Positions 10,481 to 20,097 of a DNA stretch of 64,000 bases are shown one piece after another. A program made the position numbers and the translations under genes. Position 1 is the first letter of the stretch; the number at the start of each line of letters is the position of its first letter. The stretch is from Legionella fallonii LLAP-10 (GTDB taxonomy: Bacteria; Pseudomonadota; Gammaproteobacteria; Legionellales; Legionellaceae), in NCBI RefSeq assembly GCF_000953135.1, contig NZ_LN614827.1:1765001-1829000 (forward strand). Direction: 5' to 3'. Below the pieces are notes generated by a model, which made no database searches, was not told where the DNA came from, and was given only the letters and a program-made list of their open reading frames with translations.

Positions 10481-11184
10481 AACGACTCAATAACAATATG
10501 CTCGTCAGCTAAATAAATTTGACAGGGACCGTTTACTGGCTCAATTGTATCACTCAGGCTATAAATGCCTGCTATGGAAACCAATTCTGCCTCAAGTGAT
10601 TGACAAAAAATGCGTGCCTCTTTATCGCCGGATAATCCCGCCAAGGCTCTACCTCTTAATGCACCATAAACATGAATATTTCCATCCGATAATAACTCTG
10701 CACCATGACTCACGGAGGCGGTTATAATCAAATCGGAACCTTTAGCAACTACTTGCTGCCCCGAACGAATGTGAGCGGTTATTAATTTGGTTTTTGTTGA
10801 TTCAACAGCAGTATTTTCACTACGCTCAATTATAGGCTTGTCCTGTGAGGTTGAGGCATGTAATACAGCTAAACCTTGGCATTGAGCTAATGTAGCTTGT
10901 AATGCATTTCCACCTTGAATAGCAACAGGAATCATTCCATAATCACGAGCGATTTGACATAAATTTTGCAGATCAAACTCCAGATGGTTAACGAATGACA
11001 GATCAAAAACCACAGGTGTTCTTTCAAATAATTTAGGTGCTTTAACTACTGTTTCAGCAAATTGTTGAGCAAAAATATCTTTATCAACACTCAATACTTG
11101 TAAAACAGTAAATGTGTAAAGCCTGCCTTTTAATTTAAATGCTTGAGTTTTTGTTATATTTTCACTCATTTGTATGATATCCAT
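10477..11184 (-). CDS. minC: Septum-site determining protein MinC
   Basis: MinC inhibits FtsZ polymerisation near the poles. The C-terminal beta-helix domain is clear (VRSGQQVVAKGSDLIITASV, GAELLSDGNIHVYGALRGRA, SLEAELVSIAGIY), preceded by the N-terminal FtsZ-inhibitory domain (FDLSFVNHLEF). Length is 235 residues; a start five codons later (MSENITK) is possible. minD and minE are not adjacent, so minC is separated from the usual minCDE operon and paired instead with lpxH. Confidence 0.93.
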   Translation of the reverse strand: MDIIQMSENITKTQAFKLKGRLYTFTVLQVLSVDKDIFAQQFAETVVKAPKLFERTPVVFDLSFVNHLEFDLQNLCQIARDYGMIPVAIQGGNALQATLAQCQGLAVLHASTSQDKPIIERSENTAVESTKTKLITAHIRSGQQVVAKGSDLIITASVSHGAELLSDGNIHVYGALRGRALAGLSGDKEARIFCQSLEAELVSIAGIYSLSDTIEPVNGPCQIYLADEHIVIESL

Positions 11185-11240
11185 AACCGACTTTTTTGTT
11201 TATACTAACATGTGGGAAACAATAACAGAAGGATTACAAA

Positions 11241-12944
11241 GTGGATAAGAGATGGTTTGAACAATATCAAGATGGTGTACCGCATGAAATCGACCCTAGT
11301 CAGTACTTATCCCTCATCTCCTTATTTAAAGAATCATGCAGTCGTTATGCTCAAAAAATTGCCTATACAAATTTAGGCACTAATATTACTTACAGTAAAC
11401 TCGACGAGTTAACTAGGAACTTTGCTGCGTATTTACAACAGTTAGGATTGGAAAAAGGGGCTCGAGTAGCAGTAATGATGCCTAATTTGCTCCAATATCC
11501 TGTAAGCATCTTTGGTATTTTACGTGGAGGATATGTTGTCGTTAATACTAATCCTTTATATACCACTGACGAATTAATCCACCAAATAAATGACGCTGGT
11601 GCCGAGGTGATCATTGTCCTTGCAAATTTTGCAAAAACTGTTGAAAAAGCATTACCTTCTATGCCCACCATAAAACACGTTATTGTTACTGAGATTGGCG
11701 ATCTATTCCCAAGATTTAAACGCATGATTGTTAATTTCGTAGTGAAGCATATAAAAAAAATGATTCCCTCTTTCACTATTCCCCATGCAGTATCCTATAA
11801 CTATACACTTATTGAAGGAAAACAGGCTCCATTACACCAAGTAGAACTGTCTCATCAAGATATTGCCTTCTTACAATATACAGGAGGTACCACAGGCGTT
11901 GCGAAAGGCGCCATGCTAACTCATGGCAATTTAGTTGCAAACGTATTGCAAGCCTATTCTTGGATTGAGCCTCTTGGTATAGATGAGCATGATATCATTG
12001 TCACTGCTCTTCCCTTGTATCATATTTTTTCTCTAACAGCGAATTGTCTTACTTTCTTAAAGGCTGGGGCCCAAAATATATTAATTACGAATCCTCGTGA
12101 TATAGGGCATTTTATAGATGAAATAAAAAATACTGGTTTTACTGCATTCACTGGGGTGAATACTTTATATAATGCCTTACTGAATCACCCTAAATTTAAA
12201 GAAATTGATTTTAGTAAATTAAAGTTATCCTTGTCTGGGGGTATGGCCCTTCAAAAAAGTGTCTCTCTGCGTTGGAGAGAAATGACGAAAAGCCGTGTCT
12301 TAGAGGCCTATGGATTAACAGAAACTAGTCCTGCTGCAACTATCAATCCAATGTATCTCGAGGCATATAACGGCAGCATTGGTTTACCCTTATCCTCTAC
12401 CGATGCTTCCATACGGGATGATGACGGCAATGAAGTAGCTATTGGTACTAGCGGCGAGCTATGTATTAAAGGCCCGCAAGTCATGGCAGGATATTGGAAA
12501 CGTCCTGACGAGACTGCTTTAGTTTTCACTAAAGATGGCTTTTTAAGAACTGGAGACATAGCCAGAATGGATGAAGAAGGCTTTATCTATTTAGTTGATA
12601 GAAAGAAAGATATGATAGTGGTATCAGGGTTTAACGTTTACCCCAACGAAGTAGAACAAGTTATAGGAATGCATCCTGGTGTTTTAGAGGTCGGAGTGGT
12701 AGGCGTTACCGACGAAGAATCCGGTGAGCGCGTTAAAGCCTGTATTGTTAAAAAAGACCCTAATTTAACTGCAGAACAAATTATTGCTCATTGCAGGGAA
12801 CATTTAACAGCGTATAAGGTTCCAAAAATCGTAGAGTTTTTTGATGAATTACCCAAAACTAATGTTGGAAAAATCCTACGCCGTTCATTGAAGGATAATG
12901 CTACAAAAGAAAGCTCCGTAGCAACAGCAACAGCAACAGCATAA
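11241..12944 (+). CDS. fadD: Long-chain fatty acid-CoA ligase FadD
   Basis: The enzyme activates fatty acids to acyl-CoA for beta-oxidation and lipid synthesis. The 567-residue sequence has the AMP-binding P-loop YTGGTTGVAKGAMLTH near residue 213, YGLTETSPA, the TGD hinge and the FadD-type VDRKKDMIVVSGFNVYPNEV, ending in the catalytic GKILRR. Translation starts at GTG 11241, preceded by AGAAGGA. The extreme C-terminus is a short run of Ala-Thr dipeptides (VATATATA) encoded by a CAACAG-type microrepeat. It diverges from minC. Confidence 0.95.
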   Translation: MDKRWFEQYQDGVPHEIDPSQYLSLISLFKESCSRYAQKIAYTNLGTNITYSKLDELTRNFAAYLQQLGLEKGARVAVMMPNLLQYPVSIFGILRGGYVVVNTNPLYTTDELIHQINDAGAEVIIVLANFAKTVEKALPSMPTIKHVIVTEIGDLFPRFKRMIVNFVVKHIKKMIPSFTIPHAVSYNYTLIEGKQAPLHQVELSHQDIAFLQYTGGTTGVAKGAMLTHGNLVANVLQAYSWIEPLGIDEHDIIVTALPLYHIFSLTANCLTFLKAGAQNILITNPRDIGHFIDEIKNTGFTAFTGVNTLYNALLNHPKFKEIDFSKLKLSLSGGMALQKSVSLRWREMTKSRVLEAYGLTETSPAATINPMYLEAYNGSIGLPLSSTDASIRDDDGNEVAIGTSGELCIKGPQVMAGYWKRPDETALVFTKDGFLRTGDIARMDEEGFIYLVDRKKDMIVVSGFNVYPNEVEQVIGMHPGVLEVGVVGVTDEESGERVKACIVKKDPNLTAEQIIAHCREHLTAYKVPKIVEFFDELPKTNVGKILRRSLKDNATKESSVATATATA

Positions 12945-12975
12945 GAGTTTTTGGCTAAGGTTAATACCCTTTCTT

Positions 12976-13018
12976 ATTTATCTACGTATCGCGAACAAAT
13001 CACGTTACGTAGATAAAT
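12976..13018. terminator. Perfect 13-bp inverted repeat between convergent genes
   Basis: ATTTATCTACGTA (12976-12988) is repeated as its exact complement at 13006-13018 around a 17-base loop. It lies between the convergent fadD and solute-binding protein genes and is most simply a bidirectional terminator. Confidence 0.6.
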
Positions 13019-13055
13019 ATCGATAATTTCCTTAATGACATGCTGAAGTAATATT

Positions 13056-13778
13056 TTAAAAATACTGAGAATAAATCTTTACAAATGTACCATCGGCTTC
13101 CATCTGTAGAATGATACGATCTATTTTATTTTTTAACTCTATTTCGTCCCGATTAAACATAATGGCATAACCTTGTCCTATAGGTATCTTTCCCCCAACT
13201 AGTTTGTATACTCCTGGGTTCGAAGCCCACCAATGTTTTGCAGCCTCATAATCCATAACAGCCATATCTAGCTTATTATTTTGTAAATCAATAAACATGT
13301 CTTCACTACTATTAAAAAAAATTATGTCATTGTCTTTGCTTACAATTTTAGCAAGCTGACCGTACGGGGTTCCTTTTCTTGCACCGACTCTTTTACCATG
13401 GATATCTGTCAATTTATCAATAGAAGAATTGGAATTTGTAATATATTGTGCGTTACTTTCTAAGTAGGGAAGAGTAAAAGCAAACCGCTCTTTTCTCTCA
13501 CTAGTAACAATTATAGAAGCAATAATCAAATCAACTTTTTTCTCTTCCAATACAGGAAAAAGCTCATCAAAATCAAAAGGTTTAAATTTACATTCTGCAT
13601 TTAATCTTTTACATATTTCTTTCATGAGGTCTATATCATACCCATAGGCATAATAATGGCCATCTTTATTTGCCCACGTCTCAAACGGAGGATTATATTT
13701 TGAAGCCCCGATGGTTAAAGTATATGAGTAAGAAATTGAGAAACTAATTAAGGAAACAAAAAATGCTAGTAATTTCAT
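13056..13778 (-). CDS. Periplasmic amino-acid-type solute-binding protein (SBP family 3)
   Basis: The 240-residue product has a signal peptide (MKLLAFFVSLISFSISYSYT) followed by the family 3 binding fold: LTIGASKYNPPFETW, GYDIDLMKEICKRLNAEC, the VDLIIASIIVTSERKERFAFT hallmark and GKRVGARKGTPYGQLA. Such proteins deliver polar amino acids to ABC importers. The ATG at 13778 (AGGA nine bases upstream) is preferred over the longer frame because it places the signal peptide at the N-terminus. No permease or ATPase gene is adjacent, so it is an orphan component or a sensor-type SBP. Confidence 0.88.
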   Translation of the reverse strand: MKLLAFFVSLISFSISYSYTLTIGASKYNPPFETWANKDGHYYAYGYDIDLMKEICKRLNAECKFKPFDFDELFPVLEEKKVDLIIASIIVTSERKERFAFTLPYLESNAQYITNSNSSIDKLTDIHGKRVGARKGTPYGQLAKIVSKDNDIIFFNSSEDMFIDLQNNKLDMAVMDYEAAKHWWASNPGVYKLVGGKIPIGQGYAIMFNRDEIELKNKIDRIILQMEADGTFVKIYSQYF

Positions 13779-13849
13779 GTGTCTTATTCCTGAAAAAAGT
13801 ACCTCCCACGATAATAAAAGCATGGTACATAAATAATCGTTTGTACAAT

Positions 13850-14353
13850 TTAAACAATTAATTGCTTCATTATTCGTGCCGTAGCACCCCAGACCAGTTC
13901 GTCATGGGGAATAAATTCACAACTTGTAAACTCTATTCCATCGCGTTTGACCATTAAATCCCTATAGTTGTTAGGATCAATAACTAAAGACATCGGAATA
14001 TAGATTAAAGAAGTCACTTCTTGGCAATTTTGATGATATGGCCTAACTGACTGAATACTTGCTAGCCATGGCTGAATCACTGCGCCAAGCAAAGTACGTT
14101 CAACCTGAAGTTTTTTGACTAATGTAACTCTATCAGCAGTGATACCTAACTCCTCATAAAGCTCTCTCAACGCAGTAGTATATAAATCTTTATCATTTAC
14201 GTCCTTTTTGCCTCCTGGAAAACATATTTCCCCAGGATGGTGACGTAATTGGCTATTACGTTTTGTTAAAACTAAAGAGTCAGTAGCTAATTCGTGCAAC
14301 ACCATAACTGCCGAATTAATTGCTTCACTTACAGATGGTTTATTTAATCCCAT
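13850..14353 (-). CDS. NUDIX hydrolase, CoA pyrophosphatase (NudL) type
   Basis: The NUDIX box is GGKKDVNDKDLYTTALREL followed by YEELGI, preceded by the CoA-pyrophosphatase signature LRHHPGEICFPGG. The first acidic position of the box is Asp rather than Glu. The 167-residue length is near that of NudL-type enzymes, which hydrolyse CoA to 3',5'-ADP and phosphopantetheine. The start overlaps the end of pabB by 14 bases, so the two are probably co-translated. Substrate assignment is from the family motif only. Confidence 0.85.
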   Translation of the reverse strand: MGLNKPSVSEAINSAVMVLHELATDSLVLTKRNSQLRHHPGEICFPGGKKDVNDKDLYTTALRELYEELGITADRVTLVKKLQVERTLLGAVIQPWLASIQSVRPYHQNCQEVTSLIYIPMSLVIDPNNYRDLMVKRDGIEFTSCEFIPHDELVWGATARIMKQLIV

Positions 14354-15668
14354 TAATAATCGCTGTTATTTTAGTATAACATTCACGATATTCATCTTCA
14401 CAGACGGAGTCAATAACTATCCCACCTCCAGCAGCTAAATGCAAAATATTCTCTTTAGCGGTGACTGTTCGTATCGCGATATTACTATCAAAACATCCAT
14501 GCTGAGAAAAATACCCTATACTCCCACAATAAATACCACGAGCATAATCTTCTAGTTCATTGATGACTCTCATGGATTCAAGCTTTGGTGCTCCAGTAAT
14601 AGAGCCACCAGGAAAGCAAGAAATAAAAGCTTCCAATGGATGAATAGAATCAAGGCATTGCGCCTCAATATCACTGACTAGATGATGTAAAGAATTATAA
14701 CTTTGAATCTCACACAAACTAGAAACCGTCACTGTACCAGGATAAGAAATCTTACCAAAATCATTTCTTAACAAATCAACTATCATCACATTTTCAGCAC
14801 GATTTTTAGCACAGGAAGCTAATTGATCCTTTAATTGTTCATCCTCTACGGGATTTCCGGAGCGACCAATAGTTCCTTTAATCGGAGAGGTTAATAGTCT
14901 ACCTTTATCATAAGCAATAAAGCGTTCGGGGGAAAAACTAAGAATATTAGCCTGCTCAGTCCGCAAAAATGCTGCAAATGGTACCGGATTTTTAGCACTC
15001 ACTTTTTTATACATTTCCCACGCATCTCCTTCATATTCAGCATGAAAGGGCTGAGTGAAATTCACTTGATAACTTCTTCCCTCTTTTAAAGCTTGATGTA
15101 TTGCTCTAAAGGACTCTTGATAAGAGTCCTTAGAAATAAGTGGCGTAAAAGTCGATTTAGCAGTAAATCGAAGATTCTTTGACGTTCTTTCGTACCAAAG
15201 CCTTATTATCTCCTGTTTAATATCGGTTGTGGCTGGATGATTGTTCGCAGCAAACAAGGTGATTTTTTTAGAGTAATGATCAACGATAATAGCCCAATCA
15301 TATAAACCTAGATCAAGCAATGGCAAATCGCGCAAAGTGGGTTGTGCATTTGCACGTATACCTAATAGGCTCGCCCCTAAGTCATAAGAAATATAGCCAA
15401 TAGCTCCGCCTTGAAAAGGCAGAGCTAGTTCTGACTTACTCAGTGGAATTCTTTTTTTTAAATAAGTTAATAGCTCAGATTGAGAAAAGTCATTTTCTTT
15501 AATCGTTATTCTGTCGTAAGGGTATGCACTTAAAATATCATAGCGCCCTCGAACGCGATCTGTACTTTCAAGAAGAACAAAACCAGGCAAATGAGACAGC
15601 TGTTGATAAGACTCATATAAAAATGGATGATAACTCAACGAAATTGATTCTTTATTACTTAATGACAT
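14340..15668 (-). CDS. pabB: Aminodeoxychorismate synthase component I
   Basis: PabB converts chorismate and ammonia to 4-amino-4-deoxychorismate for folate synthesis. The 442-residue protein has the chorismate-binding region with PIKGTIGR near residue 262; the Lys in PIKGT distinguishes PabB from the PIAGT of anthranilate synthase TrpE. FPGGSITGAPKLESM, CGSIGYFSQHG and AAGGGIVIDS are further family motifs. The N-terminal GGAIGYISYDLGA is also typical. The amidotransferase partner PabA is not adjacent. Confidence 0.93.
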   Translation of the reverse strand: MSLSNKESISLSYHPFLYESYQQLSHLPGFVLLESTDRVRGRYDILSAYPYDRITIKENDFSQSELLTYLKKRIPLSKSELALPFQGGAIGYISYDLGASLLGIRANAQPTLRDLPLLDLGLYDWAIIVDHYSKKITLFAANNHPATTDIKQEIIRLWYERTSKNLRFTAKSTFTPLISKDSYQESFRAIHQALKEGRSYQVNFTQPFHAEYEGDAWEMYKKVSAKNPVPFAAFLRTEQANILSFSPERFIAYDKGRLLTSPIKGTIGRSGNPVEDEQLKDQLASCAKNRAENVMIVDLLRNDFGKISYPGTVTVSSLCEIQSYNSLHHLVSDIEAQCLDSIHPLEAFISCFPGGSITGAPKLESMRVINELEDYARGIYCGSIGYFSQHGCFDSNIAIRTVTAKENILHLAAGGGIVIDSVCEDEYRECYTKITAIINGIK

Positions 15669-15879
15669 CAGTTAATAGCTTATTTTATAGAATATTGATT
15701 TAGTTAAATTTGAATTAATCATACCGTAATGCTTCTCTGAAACCTATATGCACTAACTTATAAAATTACTAATACTTCACTCATCATTTATCTGCTTGTA
15801 ATTTCAGTCCATTGAGGCTGGTTTTTAAATGAATTTGTGAGTATTCTATGGCTACATGTTGTTGACAAGGAGCCATGTA

Positions 15880-16953
15880 ATGACAACAGTTGCTCAATTT
15901 GATGTTACATACACCCAGTTTCTAAATGAAGAAGGTAAGTTAGTTAATGCAGTACCCGCAATTGCTGAAAATCATTTAGCATTAAAAGAATTATATAAAG
16001 TAATGGTACTTACCCGTACTTTTGATAAAAAAGCGATTGCTTTGCAAAGAACGGGAAAAATGGGAACTTATGCTCCCATCAATGGTCAGGAAGCAATATC
16101 TACAGCAATAGGCCATGCCATGCGCCCAGAAGATGTTTTTGTACCCTATTATCGAGATTACGCAGCCCAAATACAGCGTGGGGTAAAAATGTCTGAAATA
16201 TTGTCTTACTGGGGAGGCGATGAGCGCGGTAGTCAGTTTGCTTGTAACTCCGAAGACCTACCTATTTGCGTACCTATAGCATCCCAATGTTTACACGCTA
16301 CAGGAGTAGCTTTTGCATTTCAATACAGAAATGAGCCACGCGTTGCTGTAGTTTGTGTTGGAGAGGGAGGCACATCCGAAGGTGATTTTTATGAAGCAAT
16401 AAATGTTGCTGGTACGTGGAAATTACCTGTGGTTTTTATTGTCAATAATAATCAATGGGCTATTTCCGTGCCAAGGGACAAACAAACTGGTACTGAAACC
16501 GTTGCTCAAAAGGCAATAGCAGCTGGATTTTCTGGAATACAAGTCGATGGTAATGACATATTGGCAACAAGACAAACCATCGGTGAGGCTATTGAAAAAG
16601 CACGCAACGGAAAAGGTCCTACGTTAATAGAGGCAATAACTTATCGCTTATGCGATCACACTACAGCTGATGACGCAACTCGCTATCAACCCTCTGCAGA
16701 AGTGGACACAGCGAGACCAAAGGAACCAATTGCGCGATTTAAACACTACCTCACTGAAAATAAAATCTGGACCGCTCACGATGAAGAACAATTGGTCATA
16801 GAGTGTTCACAAAAAGTTGAAGAGGCAGTTGAAGAGTATCTGAACAAGAAACCGCAACCGGTGAGTAGTATTTTTGATTACCACTATGCAGAGTTACCTG
16901 AGTATTTAGTGGAGCAACGAGCAATAGCTATGGAGGAAGCTGGAAATGCCTGA
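15880..16953 (+). CDS. pdhA: Pyruvate/2-oxo acid dehydrogenase E1 alpha subunit
   Basis: This is the alpha chain of a heterotetrameric E1 decarboxylase. The thiamine diphosphate motif runs from VGEGGTSEGDFYEA (residue about 161) to VFIVNNNQWAIS, and TYRLCDHTTADD contains the phosphorylation-loop region. Start 15880 is chosen over the ATG at 15856 because AAGGAG lies eight bases before it. The product has 357 residues. It is first in a three-gene operon and overlaps pdhB by 8 bases. Branched-chain 2-oxo acid specificity cannot be excluded from sequence alone. Confidence 0.93.
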   Translation: MTTVAQFDVTYTQFLNEEGKLVNAVPAIAENHLALKELYKVMVLTRTFDKKAIALQRTGKMGTYAPINGQEAISTAIGHAMRPEDVFVPYYRDYAAQIQRGVKMSEILSYWGGDERGSQFACNSEDLPICVPIASQCLHATGVAFAFQYRNEPRVAVVCVGEGGTSEGDFYEAINVAGTWKLPVVFIVNNNQWAISVPRDKQTGTETVAQKAIAAGFSGIQVDGNDILATRQTIGEAIEKARNGKGPTLIEAITYRLCDHTTADDATRYQPSAEVDTARPKEPIARFKHYLTENKIWTAHDEEQLVIECSQKVEEAVEEYLNKKPQPVSSIFDYHYAELPEYLVEQRAIAMEEAGNA

Positions 16954-17920
16954 TATTACTTTAATCGAAGCAGTAACTCAGGCTTTAGCTTATGAGTTAA
17001 ATCAAGATGAAAATGTCGTCGTTTTTGGTGAAGATGTAGGTAAAAATGGCGGTGTTTTTAGAGCAACACTTGGATTGCAAGATAGATTTGGTGAAAACAG
17101 AGTATTCGATACTCCATTAGCTGAATCTATGATTGCTGGTTTAGCAATTGGCATGTCAATTCAAGGTTTAAAACCCGTAGCTGAGTTTCAGTTCATGGGG
17201 TTTATCTATCCGGCCATGAATCAGATCATCTGCCACGCAGCTCGTATGAGAAATAGAACTCGTGGACGACTTCATTGCCCTATTGTTTTTCGTGCCCCTT
17301 TTGGCGGTGGTATTAGAGCGCCGGAACATCATTCCGAAAGTACAGAAGCATTATTTGCCCATATACCAGGATTACAAGTTGTGATTCCTTCATCACCGAA
17401 GAGAGCCTATGGCTTGCTTCTCGCGGCGATACGTAATCCTGACCCAGTGATTTTTCTTGAGCCCAAACGAATTTATCGTCTCGTCAAACAACCGGTAGCA
17501 GATGATGGGCAAGCCCTTCCCTTAGGTAAATGCTTTACTTTGCAGCAGGGTGATGACATAACCCTAATTAGTTGGGGTGCCAGCATGCATGAAACACTGC
17601 AAGCAGCAAAACAACTAGGTGATGAAGGTGTTTCTTGCGAAGTAATTGATGTCGCCACTATAAAACCCTTGGATATAGAAACTATTCTCAGTTCTGTTGA
17701 AAAAACTGGACGGTGTGTGATCATTCATGAAGGAGCAAAAACAGGTGGCGTGGGGGCAGAAATATCCGCTTTAATCATGGAACATGCTATGGCAGATCTA
17801 ATGGCTCCAGTACAACGAGTTACTGGTTATGACACAGTAATGCCCTATTTTCAGCTGGAAAAGCAATACATTCCTAGTGTTGCACGAATTAAAAACAGTG
17901 TTATGAGCATAATGGAGTAA
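16946..17920 (+). CDS. pdhB: Pyruvate/2-oxo acid dehydrogenase E1 beta subunit
   Basis: The 324-residue beta chain completes the E1 active site. It begins MPDITLIEAVTQALAYEL and shows FGEDVGKNGGVFRAT, the conserved DTPLAESMIAGLAIGMS, FRAPFGGGIRAPEHHSES with the active-site histidine pair, and the C-terminal VIHEGAKTGGVGAEI. The start lies inside the end of pdhA, so expression is coupled. Partner of pdhA and the E2 downstream. Confidence 0.94.
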   Translation: MPDITLIEAVTQALAYELNQDENVVVFGEDVGKNGGVFRATLGLQDRFGENRVFDTPLAESMIAGLAIGMSIQGLKPVAEFQFMGFIYPAMNQIICHAARMRNRTRGRLHCPIVFRAPFGGGIRAPEHHSESTEALFAHIPGLQVVIPSSPKRAYGLLLAAIRNPDPVIFLEPKRIYRLVKQPVADDGQALPLGKCFTLQQGDDITLISWGASMHETLQAAKQLGDEGVSCEVIDVATIKPLDIETILSSVEKTGRCVIIHEGAKTGGVGAEISALIMEHAMADLMAPVQRVTGYDTVMPYFQLEKQYIPSVARIKNSVMSIME

Positions 17921-17922
17921 TA

Positions 17923-19038
17923 ATGAATATTTTTAACTTACCTGACCTAGGTGAAGGATTACCTGATGCTGAAATTCATGAGTGGTTTGTAAAAGAGGGA
18001 GACACTGTCGCAGTGGATCAACCTCTTGTATCGATGGAAACAGCTAAAGCAGTTGTTGATGTTCCTTGCCCTCAAGCAGGTACCATCTCTAAATTATTTG
18101 GCAAACCAGGCGATGTAATAAAAACAGGTGAGCCTTTAGTTGCCTTTGCTTCAACCGACGCAAAACCGGCGGATAAAGGAACAGTAGTTGGTAACCTAGA
18201 AGAAAGCACTGATATTACAGAAGATAATTTCATAATAGGTAGTGCAAGCTCAGAAAAACAACGAATCAGAACAACTCCTGCCGTTAAAATATTAGCGAAA
18301 AAATTAACCGTTGATCTAAATGCCATAAAAGGCACTGGAGAGCATGGGGTAATTACTCGCCATGATGTTCAAACCTATGCTGATAAAAATGCGCAAATCC
18401 CGGAGGGTTATGAACCTTTGCGCGGTGTTAGACGTGCAATGCTAAGCAGTATGGTTCACTCTCATGCCGAAATAGTGCCCGTTAGTATTTTTGACGAAGC
18501 CGATATTAATAACTGGAAACCGGGTACTGATATTACGGTTCGCTTAATTAAAGCGATTATCCACGCAACGGAAAAGGAACCTGCATTAAACGCCTGGTTT
18601 GATACTAAGCATAGTGCGCGCCAATGTTTTAAAGAGGTGCATCTTGGTTTGGCAATGGATAACGATGAGGGTTTGTTTGTCCCTGTTATTCATGATGTGG
18701 CTAAACATTCAGATACTGAGCTTCGTAACATTATCAACGAATTAAAAACATCGGTAAGCAATAGAGAAATTACAGCCGATAAATTGAAAGGATCTACCAT
18801 TACCCTCTCCAATTTTGGAAAGTTTGCAGGTCGTTTTGCTAGTCCAATTATTGTCCCTCCAATGGTCTCTATTTTAGCTGTTGGTAGACTATATCAAGCA
18901 GCCGTCGCAACACCCGAAGGTAAAATTGAAGTTCATAACATGCTTCCTTTATCACTTAGCTTTGATCATAGGGCAGTAACCGGCGGTGAGGCAACTCGCT
19001 TTTTAGGCGCAGTAATGGAAGCATTACAAAAAGCCTGA
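17923..19038 (+). CDS. pdhC: Dihydrolipoamide acyltransferase (E2), single lipoyl domain
   Basis: One lipoyl domain occupies residues 1-77 with the lipoylated Lys42 in SMETAKA. A peripheral subunit-binding domain follows near residues 123-165 (TTPAVKILAKKLTVDLNAIK), then a compact catalytic domain ending in SFDHRAVTGGEATRFL with the active-site His. At 371 residues it is shorter than multi-lipoyl E2 proteins. The ATG is 2 bases after the pdhB stop. No E3 (lipoamide dehydrogenase) gene follows; a terminator closes the operon, so E3 must be supplied from elsewhere. Confidence 0.92.
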   Translation: MNIFNLPDLGEGLPDAEIHEWFVKEGDTVAVDQPLVSMETAKAVVDVPCPQAGTISKLFGKPGDVIKTGEPLVAFASTDAKPADKGTVVGNLEESTDITEDNFIIGSASSEKQRIRTTPAVKILAKKLTVDLNAIKGTGEHGVITRHDVQTYADKNAQIPEGYEPLRGVRRAMLSSMVHSHAEIVPVSIFDEADINNWKPGTDITVRLIKAIIHATEKEPALNAWFDTKHSARQCFKEVHLGLAMDNDEGLFVPVIHDVAKHSDTELRNIINELKTSVSNREITADKLKGSTITLSNFGKFAGRFASPIIVPPMVSILAVGRLYQAAVATPEGKIEVHNMLPLSLSFDHRAVTGGEATRFLGAVMEALQKA

Positions 19039-19057
19039 CGGAAAAAATTTTATACTC

Positions 19058-19086
19058 ATCCCGGCTATCCCCTACCGGGATTTTTA
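19058..19086 (+). terminator. Rho-independent terminator of the pdhABC operon
   Basis: ATCCCGG (19058-19064) pairs with CCGGGAT (19075-19081), followed directly by a T run to 19085. It is 20 bases after the pdhC stop on the same strand, the standard arrangement for an intrinsic terminator. Confidence 0.85.
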
Positions 19087-19124
19087 AATGAATAAAAATT
19101 TATCCCCTGAAATGCACAACCAAA

Positions 19125-19148
19125 GTAGCCTTGATGTATCAAGGCTAC
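19125..19148. repeat. Perfect 11-bp inverted repeat at the 3' end of the broken gene
   Basis: GTAGCCTTGAT (19125-19135) and ATCAAGGCTAC (19138-19148) are exact complements with two bases between. The stop codon reconstructed for the disrupted minus-strand gene (19145-19147) lies inside the right arm. It may act as a transcription terminator or RNA end for that gene, though no T run follows. Confidence 0.55.
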
Positions 19149-19986
19149 AAAGTCAAAGGATTAATTAAACTCTCCTCTTCCAAAGTTGAAGTATCTGTTT
19201 TTTCAACTTCATTTCTTCCTTTCAATAAGGACTCGTATGTACTAACAGCGAGTGGATGATTTCGTTCTGTATCGCCTTGGGGGGCATTCCGAAGTCAAAA
19301 GCAACTTTGCTTTTGGACCGCCATTAGGTACACTCGTCTCAAATTGTGGCGTTAAGTATTCCTTTAAATCAGAGCTGAATTGATTTTTCGTTACACTATT
19401 TATTATGCTTACATTGGTTTTATCCAAAAAATTCAAGCGATATAGAGGGACTTTGCATATCTTCAGCATCACAGCTGAAAAGCTTAATTACCCCGTCAAT
19501 GATCGAGGCAGCTGTGCGAGTTACTAATCCTATAGGAGCGCCTACTATGCTTATCAGAGCTAGACCTAAATAAGTCACACTTGCTACAAAGATATCTTTA
19601 GCTAGAGAAGTCATTGTGTCAAAAGCATCCGTTCCCCATTCAGGGCTGTTAAATATAGCGCCGAACAAAGAAGCCATTACCGCTACAGGAATAGCGAGTA
19701 GCTCAACTAGTAATGATAGAACTAAACACTCACAAGATGTGACAGTAAATACAACTGGGGCAATAACAGGACTAGCAAGCGTAAATAAAACGTCTTCAGC
19801 ATTTTGATAAGGTTTAAAAAATCCAGGATACTCTATGACCCATTTTTGAGCTTTTTCTAAAAAACCTGGTATTGGCTCAATTATATCATTACTCACTGGA
19901 AAACCTCTTAAAGCATAAGAGCTATTTATTATACACTTAAAGTTATTTTCATACAAATTTATGCTTTCATTACTAATAACTTTCAT
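19145..19986 (-). pseudogene. Effector-like membrane protein gene broken by two +1 homopolymer frameshifts
   Basis: The intact first frame (19986 to 19420) encodes 188 residues with a strongly hydrophobic middle (about residues 62-160, several membrane helices) and then stops. Removing one base from the A6 run at 19426-19431, and one from the G6 run at 19279-19284 (C6 on the coding strand), restores a single frame of 279 codons to a TAG at 19145-19147. The rejoined tail is polar and Glu-rich (KGRNEVEKTDTSTLEEES), resembling the E-block tails of Dot/Icm substrates. I do not recognise the protein. It could be a real pseudogene, a phase-variable gene, or a sequencing error. Confidence 0.7.
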
Positions 19987-20097
19987 AGACCTTAAATCTA
20001 CTTATGAGTTAACCGTTGACGCTGCATAGAGGCTCATTTGTTTTTATGTAATATGGTCTTAAGGAAGATTGTAGATTAGGCCCTTGCTCTAATTTTA

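Noticed and set aside
11390-11776. Minus-strand ORF inside fadD
   Set aside because: It lies wholly within the firmly identified fadD gene and shows no protein features.
19242-19472. A separate 76-residue gene
   Set aside because: It is the middle part of the 279-codon frame interrupted by homopolymer shifts; it continues the upstream and downstream frames.
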